Origin: an uncultured Selenomonadales bacterium
GTDB taxonomy: Bacteria; Bacillota; Negativicutes; Selenomonadales; Selenomonadaceae
DNA: 5,342 nucleotides
NCBI GenBank assembly: GCA_937915725.1
Contig: CALGGV010000240.1
Location: 1 to 5,342, forward strand
Direction of reading: 5' to 3'
In this document: one piece after another, positions 1 to 5,342 of the stretch
Numbering within the stretch: the first letter of the stretch is position 1
Layout: each line of letters opens with the position of its first letter
The notes under the pieces: model-generated
What the model saw: only the letters and a program-made list of their open reading frames with translations
Told to the model about the DNA's origin: nothing
The model's database searches: none
Translations under genes and position numbers: made by a program

Positions 1-1135
1 CGTCTTGTTGGTTAAGATTTATAACGGCGTGGGCAGTTGTGCCGCTCCCTGCAAACGCATCCAACACGATTGAATTTTTTTCTGTTGCAAGTTGTAAAAG
101 AAATTGAATCAAGCTAACTGGCTTTGGAAAATCAAAAACTTTTTCGCCAAAAATTGAGTCTAATTCGGTTGTGCCGTTTTTTGTACTTCCAAAATCATTC
201 AAAACACTTTTGGGATTTATTATGGTTTTTGCCTTTTCATAAAATAAAATTCCGCTCTTGTTGAAAAAAAATCTTTTGACGGGTTGTCCTTTGCTGTCAA
301 TAACTTTTTCGCCACGAATAAAACTTTCAACTTGATTTCGCATTGCAAAACCTGCGCGAATTTTTGTATCAGCTACTAATTTGCCATTTTCAAATTTCAT
401 TTCGTCAGATAAAATATATTCTTTTTCGGAATTTCCAATTTCGCCTGTGAAAATTGCGTCGTTGCCTTCAAATTCAAATCCCGCCGGAAATGTAATTTCA
501 ACTGCCGGGTTTTTTTTTGAAATTTTTTTCAGTGCGCCGTGTTTTATATTTTCATCATCATTAAAATTTTTGAAATTTGGAAAATTATTTTTATTTTTAG
601 CATAACAAAAAATATATTCGTGACTTCTTGTAAAATGCCCCGCCGTTGTTCCCGTTCCTAAATTCCAAACTAAATCAGCAATAAAATTTGATGCGCCAAA
701 AATTTCATCACAAATATATTTCAAATTTGCATATTCGTTACTGTCAATGCTGATAAAAATTGCGCCGTCGTCGCGCAGGAGTTTTTGAAGTAACCTAAGG
801 CGCGGGTACATCATGCAGAGCCATTTGTCGTGGCGCGTTAAATCTTCGCCTTCCTTGCCTACAACTTGCCCTAACCATTTTTGCAAGCGCGGGTCTGAAA
901 CATTATCATTGTAAATCCAATTTTCATTGCCTGTGTTATACGGCGGGTCAATGTAGATACACTTAATTTTATTTTCATAGCGCGGCAGTAAACTTTTCAG
1001 CGCAATTAAATTATCACCGTGAATTATCATATTGTCTGAATTTCCAACTGAAAATTTTTTGTCTAGGAAGTGAAAGGGAACTTTTTGATGATAAGTAATA
1101 ACTTTGTCTTTTCCTAACCAATTTAAACTTGGCAA
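1..1135 (-). CDS. mod: Type III restriction-modification DNA methyltransferase (Mod subunit), 3' end cut by window edge
   Basis: Likely an S-adenosylmethionine-dependent adenine-N6 methyltransferase, the modification and recognition subunit of a type III restriction-modification system. I translated 378 residues with no stop or frameshift. The catalytic motif IV is IYIDPPYNTGNENW (DPPY at residues 63-66). A motif VI-like segment LLRDDGAIFISID lies at 119-131, a FPKPV motif at 336-340, and the AdoMet-binding motif I, VLDAFAGSGTTAHA, at 357-370. The order DPPY first, then a variable target-recognition stretch (about 150-330), then FxGxG is that of beta-class enzymes, including type III Mod proteins. 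The start is a TTG at 1135-1133, preceded by GGAAGGAG with a 5-nt gap; the family-typical opening LNWLGKDKV follows at once. The C-terminus lies off the left edge. A res (helicase-nuclease) gene would be expected beyond it, but this is unseen. An orphan methyltransferase is the alternative. The gene contains runs of A9, A7 and T8 on its coding strand. Confidence 0.9.
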   Translation of the reverse strand, partial: MPSLNWLGKDKVITYHQKVPFHFLDKKFSVGNSDNMIIHGDNLIALKSLLPRYENKIKCIYIDPPYNTGNENWIYNDNVSDPRLQKWLGQVVGKEGEDLTRHDKWLCMMYPRLRLLQKLLRDDGAIFISIDSNEYANLKYICDEIFGASNFIADLVWNLGTGTTAGHFTRSHEYIFCYAKNKNNFPNFKNFNDDENIKHGALKKISKKNPAVEITFPAGFEFEGNDAIFTGEIGNSEKEYILSDEMKFENGKLVADTKIRAGFAMRNQVESFIRGEKVIDSKGQPVKRFFFNKSGILFYEKAKTIINPKSVLNDFGSTKNGTTELDSIFGEKVFDFPKPVSLIQFLLQLATEKNSIVLDAFAGSGTTAHAVINLNQQD

Positions 1136-1140
1136 TTTGG

Positions 1141-1148
1141 CTCCTTCC
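1141..1148 (-). promoter_or_regulatory. Ribosome binding site of mod
   Basis: GGAAGGAG on the minus strand lies 5 nt upstream of the TTG at 1135. It decides the start, because no ATG or GTG lies suitably placed nearby and the conserved N-terminal sequence begins right after this TTG. An in-frame TTG eight codons upstream lies before this site and has no comparable site of its own. Confidence 0.75.
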
Positions 1149-1155
1149 TTTCTTT

Positions 1156-1200
1156 TCAAAAATTAAGGACTAAGGAAAAATCCCTAGCCCCTAATCTTTA
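1156..1200 (-). terminator. Possible weak rho-independent terminator or attenuator between murA and mod
   Basis: On the minus strand AGGGGCTAGGGA (1192-1181) can pair with TCCTTAGTCCT (1176-1166). This gives a stem of about 11 pairs, with one bulged G and two G-U pairs, around a short T-rich loop; TTAATTTTT follows directly. It sits just after the murA stop, as expected for the end of the kor-S55-murA unit. The wobble pairs and the interrupted T tract make it weak, so read-through into mod is plausible. The plus-strand copy is also followed by a T-rich stretch, so it could act in both directions. I find no convincing -10/-35 promoter for mod in the 72-nt gap. Confidence 0.5.
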
Positions 1201-1207
1201 ATTTTTA

Positions 1208-2473
1208 TTAAAAATCGACGCGGCGAATATCTGCGCCCAAATTTACCAACTTTTGAACAAGATTATCATAACCGCGATCTATATGATGAATGTAGCCAAT
1301 TTGAGTTTCGCCTTCAGCAACAAGCCCCGCCAAAACTATAGCCGCGCCTGCGCGAAGGTCAGTAGCTTTAACTTGACAGCCGGTTAATTTTTCAACGCCC
1401 TCAACAACTGAAGTTCGCCCGTCAATTTTAATTTTGGCTCCCATTCGCCGCAATTCGTCCACGTGCATAAAACGATTTTCAAAAACAGTTTCAGTAACCA
1501 TGCTTGTACCTTCAGAAATTGTCAACATAGCCATAAATTGCGCCTGCATATCTGTAGGAAAACCCGGATAAGGCAAAGTTTTAATATCGACTGCGCGGGG
1601 GCGTCCGTCATTTCTAACACGAATACCATCAACATCTTCAATGACAGTAACGCCGGATTCTTTGAGTTTTGCAATAACGGGCTTTAAATGTTCAGAAATA
1701 GCATTGGCAATATAAACATCGCCGCGCGTCATTGCCGCCGCTATCATATAAGTACCCGCCTCAATCCTGTCAGGAATAATTGCATAATCACGGGCAACCA
1801 ATTTTTTAACGCCTTCAATTTTTATAACATTTGTACCTGCGCCGCGAATTTTTGCGCCCATAATATTTAAATAATTTGCTAAGTCAACAATTTCCGGCTC
1901 TTGCGCGGGATTTTCTAAAACAGTTTGCCCTTCAGCCATACAAGCCGCCATTAAAATATTTTCAGTTGCACCGACGCTGGGAAAATCTAAATAAATTCTT
2001 GCGCCTTTCAAGCCGTTTGGCGCAGTTGCAGAAATATCGCCGTGTCCAATATCAATTTTTGCGCCGAGTGCAGCAAATCCTTTCAAATGTAAATCAATAG
2101 GGCGTGTTCCAATAGCACAACCGCCCGGCAATGAAATTTTCGCCGCGCCGTGCCTTGCCAAAAGTGGTCCCATTATCAAAAATGACGCACGCATTTTTCT
2201 AACTAAATCATACGGCGCAATTACATTTTCAATTTTAGAGGCGTCAACGTGTAACTGATGCTTTTCTATTTCGTGATTAACTTTAACGCCCAAAGTTTTT
2301 AAAACTTCGCTGATAGTTTTTACGTCTTCAAGGTTCGGAACTTCATCAAGGCAAGTTTCTTTGTCTTGTCCCAGCAAAGTTGCCGCAATTATTGGCAGGA
2401 CGGCGTTTTTTGCGCCGCTAATTTTTACTGTACCGGTTAGGCGTCTTCCGCCTTTTATTATCAGTCGTTCCAA
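1208..2473 (-). CDS. murA: UDP-N-acetylglucosamine 1-carboxyvinyltransferase (MurA)
   Basis: This cytoplasmic enzyme transfers enolpyruvate from phosphoenolpyruvate to UDP-N-acetylglucosamine, the first committed step of peptidoglycan synthesis and the target of fosfomycin. At 421 residues it is the usual full length. Family landmarks are intact: SGAKNAVLP with Lys22-Asn23; the active-site loop LPGGCAIGTRPIDLH with Cys119 (equivalent to E. coli Cys115, the residue fosfomycin alkylates); PGFPTDMQAQ with catalytic Asp308 (E. coli Asp305); DLRAGAA with Arg374 (E. coli Arg371); and HIDRGYDNL with Arg400 (E. coli Arg397). The presence of Cys rather than Asp in the loop predicts fosfomycin sensitivity at the target level. 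The start is a TTG at 2473 with AAAGGAGA 7 nt upstream. The gene lies 30 nt after the S55 gene, probably in the same transcript. Bacillota often carry two murA paralogues; which one this is cannot be told from the window. Confidence 0.97.
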   Translation of the reverse strand: MERLIIKGGRRLTGTVKISGAKNAVLPIIAATLLGQDKETCLDEVPNLEDVKTISEVLKTLGVKVNHEIEKHQLHVDASKIENVIAPYDLVRKMRASFLIMGPLLARHGAAKISLPGGCAIGTRPIDLHLKGFAALGAKIDIGHGDISATAPNGLKGARIYLDFPSVGATENILMAACMAEGQTVLENPAQEPEIVDLANYLNIMGAKIRGAGTNVIKIEGVKKLVARDYAIIPDRIEAGTYMIAAAMTRGDVYIANAISEHLKPVIAKLKESGVTVIEDVDGIRVRNDGRPRAVDIKTLPYPGFPTDMQAQFMAMLTISEGTSMVTETVFENRFMHVDELRRMGAKIKIDGRTSVVEGVEKLTGCQVKATDLRAGAAIVLAGLVAEGETQIGYIHHIDRGYDNLVQKLVNLGADIRRVDF

Positions 2474-2480
2474 TAAAAAA

Positions 2481-2488
2481 TCTCCTTT
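2481..2488 (-). promoter_or_regulatory. Ribosome binding site of murA
   Basis: AAAGGAGA on the minus strand, 7 nt before the TTG at 2473, lies within the 30-nt gap after the S55 gene. It supports the TTG as the true start; the resulting N-terminus, MERLIIKGGRRLTG, lines up with the usual start of MurA. Confidence 0.75.
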
Positions 2489-2503
2489 CGTTTAACTGCC
2501 GAA

Positions 2504-4279
2504 TTACAATTTATCAACATTTACCGCGCATTGTATCACGTTATCGATAATGTAATTTGTAGAAATTTTTGCAGGCGGCTGACTTGCCGGCAATTTTTTA
2601 CCAAGTTTATTAAGTCGCGCCAAAAGTTTTTTAGCCCGTTGTATTTCGGCTTTTAATTCTTTTTCAGTTCTGGTAACGGCTGCCGGTTTTATAATAATTT
2701 CATTATTCTTGTTAGCCTTCAGTAATTGATCAAATTTTTCTTTGTAAACTTCAGAAGGGCTTTTAGTGCTGGGCAAAATTACATTCGCCGCTTGAACTTG
2801 AGTAACAGGCACTAATCCGCCGCCGTGTAAATCTAAAACAAATTTACCCTCTTTAGCTATAATCGGCACGGTATATTTTACCATAATTTCTTCAGCCGGT
2901 TTACGATAAGGTTGCAGGGTAATTTTTAAATCTACAGTTTCGCCGGGCTTTACCAATTTTTGAACAGGTTCAGCTTTTACTAAGCTAGCCGTGCGCCGCG
3001 CCAATTCATAATCCATATTAACGTCAATACTAAAAATATCACTTTCGGCGGTTGTATTTGTAGTAACCAAAGTCAACGCGCTAAGTAATTCTGAAACTGC
3101 AAGTTGTCCAACATCTGCAGGGCTGTAATAAATATTTTCACGGCTGAAAGTTCCGCTTTCAGTTGCATTGGTTTTTATATCGAAACTTACTTTAACGGTA
3201 CTTTCTGCCAATGAATCTGAACTTTTACTTAACGCGCTGTAAGCAATAGCCGCGCCCAATTTTGCCATTAAATTTTCATTGTAAGCAATTATGGTATTGT
3301 AAGTATCGCCGTTTACAGTAACACTCATTGGCACGACGGAGGGGAATTGCCCCAAAACACCGCCTACGCCCGCCTCGCGGTCTTGATTTACTCTTCCAAT
3401 GATACTTCCGACGGTTGCCATTTTCATACCGCCGTTGGTTACACCTTTTACCGCTCCAATTACATTTGCATCAGTCATAAAATAATTCACGTTGCCCGCG
3501 TGCATAAAAGAATGTCCAAATCCTAAAATCTTCTTTTCGTCAACCGCCGTAACAGTTCCCGTCGCTCCAACTAAAAAATCGCCAAAAACTATCGCAACGC
3601 CAAAAGGTGCGCCGCCGTATAACGAGGCGTCATATTTAAGACTTGGCGTGCCGTCAGAGGCTACAAGCGTTATATCTTTGAAATTCGGCAAAGAATTTTT
3701 TAAATAACTCAAGCCCGCTGAGTCAAAGCCGTTATAAATGAATACTGATTTTTCATTAGCAAAATTTTCCCCGTCAATAATTCCTTCGTCTAATTCTTCC
3801 AAATTATCTTCGTCTTCAGAATCTTCATCTTCGGAATTTTTTTCTTCTTCGATAATTTCTTCTTTAGGCGCGCGTGGATTAATTCCCAAAGGATCCGGCA
3901 TTTCCCAGATATTCAGCATATTTTCAATCGGCGTAATAAGAAAAATATTTGGGTCCATTTCCTTAAAACCGGCAGCAAGTGCGCCAATAAGTTTGCCGTT
4001 AATGTAGACAGGGGAGCCGCTCATTCCCTGTAAAATTCCGCCGGTACGATTAATTAAATCGCCGGACGCCTCCGCCATTATGTAAGTTGAAGAGCCTTTA
4101 CCGTTTTGAATTGTACCGACAATTCTAAAATTGAACGGCTCCAGAACGCCGGAATTTTCAACAACGGTATAACCTGTGCCGCGCATTCCATTTTGAATTT
4201 CGTTAAGCGGCATTATTGGCGGCATTGCAAGCGCGTTGGAATGTATGAATACAATTAAAAAAAGTAAAAATCTAAACAC
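2504..4279 (-). CDS. Secreted SpoIVB-like peptidase S55 domain protein, permuted motif order
   Basis: Predicted exported serine peptidase-like protein of 591 residues, physiological substrate unknown. I place the start at the GTG at 4279, not further upstream: AGGAG lies 8 nt before it, and the longer in-frame ORF from 4360 would run 80 nt into korC. From this start, residues 1-18 (MFRFLLFLIVFIHSNALA) form a signal peptide ending in an AxA-type cleavage site. Next come NGMRGTGYTV (30-39) and TGGILQGMSGSPVY (79-92), with presumed nucleophile Ser87 in the GMSGSP signature of S55. An acidic low-complexity linker (about 140-165) with a doubled SEDED precedes VGATGTVT (237-244) and LGFGHSF (252-258) with candidate His256. 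The C-terminal part (about 400-530) looks beta-rich and unassigned, followed by a Lys/Arg-rich probable helix (537-563) and a lone Cys584. In B. subtilis SpoIVB, which triggers sigma-K activation, His precedes Ser; here the order is reversed. Next to murA, an envelope role is possible, but nothing here shows that it acts in sporulation. Family assignment is firm, activity is not. Confidence 0.85.
   Translation of the reverse strand: MFRFLLFLIVFIHSNALAMPPIMPLNEIQNGMRGTGYTVVENSGVLEPFNFRIVGTIQNGKGSSTYIMAEASGDLINRTGGILQGMSGSPVYINGKLIGALAAGFKEMDPNIFLITPIENMLNIWEMPDPLGINPRAPKEEIIEEEKNSEDEDSEDEDNLEELDEGIIDGENFANEKSVFIYNGFDSAGLSYLKNSLPNFKDITLVASDGTPSLKYDASLYGGAPFGVAIVFGDFLVGATGTVTAVDEKKILGFGHSFMHAGNVNYFMTDANVIGAVKGVTNGGMKMATVGSIIGRVNQDREAGVGGVLGQFPSVVPMSVTVNGDTYNTIIAYNENLMAKLGAAIAYSALSKSSDSLAESTVKVSFDIKTNATESGTFSRENIYYSPADVGQLAVSELLSALTLVTTNTTAESDIFSIDVNMDYELARRTASLVKAEPVQKLVKPGETVDLKITLQPYRKPAEEIMVKYTVPIIAKEGKFVLDLHGGGLVPVTQVQAANVILPSTKSPSEVYKEKFDQLLKANKNNEIIIKPAAVTRTEKELKAEIQRAKKLLARLNKLGKKLPASQPPAKISTNYIIDNVIQCAVNVDKL
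3785..3862 (-). other. Acidic low-complexity linker within the S55 protein
   Basis: About 26 codons (residues 140-165 counted from the GTG) encode almost only Glu, Asp, Ser, Asn and Ile/Leu, with a tandem SEDED-SEDED at 3806-3835. It lies between the half of the S55 domain with the serine motif and the half with the histidine motif, so it is probably a disordered tether joining them. The purine-rich coding strand makes the two SEDED units near-identical at the DNA level, so their number could vary between strains. Confidence 0.8.
4225..4279 (-). other. Signal peptide of the S55 protein
   Basis: Starting from the GTG at 4279, the first 18 residues are one Arg followed by a hydrophobic stretch (FLLFLIVFI) and the AxA-type end NALA, with likely cleavage after Ala18. 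There is no cysteine at the cleavage site, so it is not a lipoprotein signal. The protein should be exported by the Sec route. A signal this well formed, starting exactly at the GTG, independently supports the start choice. Confidence 0.75.
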
Positions 4280-4280
4280 T

Positions 4281-4799
4281 TTATACACTCCTAAAACCGA
4301 GTTGAAGAGCTTGAAAATTTGATTCAATCGAACTAATGGGGAAACGTGCAAAAATAGCATTTTTTATGGCGTCAATATCGAAACTTGAAACTTTAGCAAC
4401 TGCGCCCAGTGCGATAATATTTGTGAAAAGAGTATTGCCGAGTTTTTCAGTTGCAAGTTTTGTAAAAGGTACAGAAACGGTATTTGGAAATTTTGGCGGA
4501 TTGGGAACTAAATCAGAATCGATAATCAAAGTTCCGTCCAGGCTAAGATCATTAAAATATTTATCAGCTGCCTTTTGAGTAAGTGCCAACAAAAAATCAG
4601 GCGATTTAACGTGCGGATGAAAAATTTTTTCGTCGTCAATGATAACTTCAGCCTTAGACGCGCCGCCGCGTGCCTCCGGTCCGTAAGATTGAGATTGAAC
4701 GGCGTTAAAACCCTGCGCGACAGCCGCCTCTGCAAAAATAATAGCGGCTGTAATTACGCCCTGCCCGCCGGAGCCGGAAAATCTTAATTGAGTCCTCAT
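4281..4799 (-). CDS. korC: 2-oxoacid:ferredoxin oxidoreductase gamma subunit (KorC type)
   Basis: Gamma subunit (pyruvate/ketoisovalerate oxidoreductase gamma domain, POR) of a ferredoxin-dependent 2-oxoacid oxidoreductase, which acts with the alpha and beta subunits to convert a 2-oxoacid, CoA and oxidised ferredoxin to acyl-CoA, CO2 and reduced ferredoxin. The protein has 172 residues, a normal length for a separate gamma subunit. The glycine-rich motif FSGSGGQGV lies at residues 7-15, and the family signature QSYGPEARGGASKAEV follows at about 37-52. The remainder (FTNIIALGAVAK, then a C-terminal helix) also fits the family. Its ATG overlaps the korB stop by 4 nt (ATGA), with AGGAGGT 8 nt upstream. 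The 2-oxoglutarate assignment leans on the upstream beta subunit; the gamma domain alone does not separate Kor from Por or Vor enzymes. Confidence 0.92.
   Translation of the reverse strand: MRTQLRFSGSGGQGVITAAIIFAEAAVAQGFNAVQSQSYGPEARGGASKAEVIIDDEKIFHPHVKSPDFLLALTQKAADKYFNDLSLDGTLIIDSDLVPNPPKFPNTVSVPFTKLATEKLGNTLFTNIIALGAVAKVSSFDIDAIKNAIFARFPISSIESNFQALQLGFRSV
4288..4292 (-). promoter_or_regulatory. Ribosome binding site of the S55 gene, inside the end of korC
   Basis: AGGAG is formed by the Arg and Ser codons near the end of korC (AGG AGT GTA TAA), 8 nt before the GTG at 4279. Because the korC stop and this GTG are separated by one base, ribosomes ending korC can restart here, so the two genes are probably translationally coupled. 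Confidence 0.75.
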
Positions 4800-5342
4800 T
4801 TAGTGACACCTCCTGCCATTTGAATAACTTTACGATAAGCAACATTGTAAGATTCACTTTCAGATTTATAAAAAAGTCCAATAGGAAATTTATCGCCAAT
4901 TTTTTTATCGTCAGGAAGTTTATCCCACGCGTTTTTCATAACGGCGTTATCTTTCATCCATTGTAACATTTTAGCCGGTTCAGCCATACGATTTTTTCTG
5001 CCGTAAGCCGTCGGACATTGTACCAACGCCTCAACGAATGAAAAGCCGGCGTTATCAAAACTTTCAGCAATAATATTAACCAAATGTTGAACGTGAAAAG
5101 CAGTTGAACGCGCAACATAAGTAGCACCGGCGGCAACAGCCAAATTGCAAGCGTCAAAAGGTCTGTCGATACTTCCATAAGGCGCGGTAGTTGCTTTTTT
5201 GCCAAGCGGCGTCATTGGGGAGGCTTGCCCGCCTGTCATACCGTAAATATTATTATTGAACAAAATAACGTTTAAATCAATATTTCTTCTGCAGCCGTGA
5301 ATAAAATGGTTGCCGCCAATAGCCGTACAATCGCCGTCGCCG
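4796..5342 (-). CDS. korB: 2-oxoglutarate:ferredoxin oxidoreductase beta subunit (KorB), 5' end cut by window edge
   Basis: Beta subunit carrying thiamine pyrophosphate, the catalytic cofactor of the anaerobic cytoplasmic 2-oxoacid oxidoreductase. Open reading continues to the right edge, giving 181 visible residues (first full codon at 5341) that begin with GDGDCTAIGGNHFIHGCRRN and continue into NNNIYGMTGGQ. This is the GDG...NN Mg-TPP-binding motif, with the YGMTGGQ stretch typical of these beta subunits. TTAPYGSIDRPFD and EALVQCPTAYGRKNR follow; the CPT-x-GR-x-N signature favours KorB over pyruvate PorB. An internal TTG at 5263 is not the start, because it would remove the TPP motif. Roughly 70-90 N-terminal residues should lie off the right edge, with korA before them. 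In anaerobes the complex often works in the reductive direction, making 2-oxoglutarate for glutamate synthesis, or in amino-acid catabolism. Substrate choice is inferred from similarity recalled, not computed. Confidence 0.92.
   Translation of the reverse strand, partial: GDGDCTAIGGNHFIHGCRRNIDLNVILFNNNIYGMTGGQASPMTPLGKKATTAPYGSIDRPFDACNLAVAAGATYVARSTAFHVQHLVNIIAESFDNAGFSFVEALVQCPTAYGRKNRMAEPAKMLQWMKDNAVMKNAWDKLPDDKKIGDKFPIGLFYKSESESYNVAYRKVIQMAGGVTK
4808..4814 (-). promoter_or_regulatory. Ribosome binding site of korC, inside the end of korB
   Basis: A near-consensus AGGAGGT on the minus strand lies 8 nt before the korC ATG at 4799, within the last codons of korB. Together with the 4-nt ATGA overlap it indicates tight translational coupling, which suits subunits needed in equal amounts. 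Confidence 0.8.

Noticed and set aside
381..605. Plus-strand ORF of 74 codons
   Set aside because: It lies wholly opposite the mod coding region, has a low-complexity Phe/Ser-rich translation and no ribosome binding site that I can see; it is a shadow of mod.
1463..2100. Three consecutive plus-strand ORFs of 60-74 codons
   Set aside because: All lie opposite murA, whose conserved active-site sequence fully explains the region. The translations resemble no known family.
2541..2550. Perfect palindrome TTATCGATAA
   Set aside because: It lies inside the end of the S55 gene, is short, has no T tract after it and no partner copy in the window; chance or coding constraint explains it.
3492..4007. 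Plus-strand ORFs opposite the S55 gene, one of them serine-rich
   Set aside because: The serine run is simply the reverse complement of the Glu/Asp codons of the acidic linker; no independent coding evidence.
4280..4360. Extension of the S55 gene upstream to 4360
   Set aside because: It would overlap korC by 80 nt and bury the signal peptide. The GTG at 4279 has a well-spaced AGGAG and yields a normal signal peptide.
4526..5205. Minus-strand ORFs of 64-83 codons in other frames, and plus-strand ORFs within 4336-4787
   Set aside because: They overlap korB and korC in alternative frames; the real frames carry the GSGGQGV and GDGD...YGMTGGQ motifs.
1..5342. Search for CRISPR arrays, tRNA or rRNA genes, insertion-sequence ends and riboswitches
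   Set aside because: No regularly spaced repeats, cloverleaf-like segments or transposase-like reading frames were seen. Almost all bases are accounted for by coding sequence; the largest gap is 72 nt.

Overview
This is a compact, low-GC bacterial window in which every supported gene lies on the minus strand, so transcription runs from high to low coordinates. The gene content is a KorBC-type 2-oxoacid:ferredoxin oxidoreductase, a secreted SpoIVB-like S55 protein and MurA. Together with the AT-rich composition and strong AGGAGG-type ribosome binding sites, this points to an anaerobic member of the Bacillota, perhaps the diderm class Negativicutes. That placement is inferred from gene content and context only; there is no rRNA or other marker here.

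Layout, in order of transcription: (1) 5341-4796, the C-terminal two thirds or so of korB, cut by the right edge; (2) 4799-4281, korC, overlapping korB by 4 nt (ATGA); (3) 4279-2504, a secreted S55-family (SpoIVB-like) protein whose GTG start lies 1 nt beyond the korC stop; (4) 2473-1208, murA, 30 nt further on, with a TTG start; (5) a 72-nt gap holding a weak hairpin/terminator candidate; (6) 1135-1, the N-terminal 378 residues of a type III (beta-class) DNA adenine methyltransferase (Mod), also with a TTG start and cut by the left edge.

The first four genes are packed like one operon: overlapping or nearly abutting ends, with two Shine-Dalgarno sequences inside the preceding gene. They join ferredoxin-linked 2-oxoacid metabolism (korBC; korA and perhaps korD would lie beyond the right edge) to cell-envelope work (the S55 exported protein and the first committed step of peptidoglycan synthesis). 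The mod gene is probably the start of a type III restriction-modification cassette whose res gene would lie beyond the left edge.

The most interesting feature is the S55 protein. Its serine motif (GMSGSP) comes before its histidine motif (GHS), the reverse of the order in Bacillus SpoIVB, and an acidic linker separates the two halves. This looks like a circular permutation of the S55 domain. I see no RNA genes, CRISPR arrays, insertion sequences or attachment sites, and no non-coding stretch over 100 bases.
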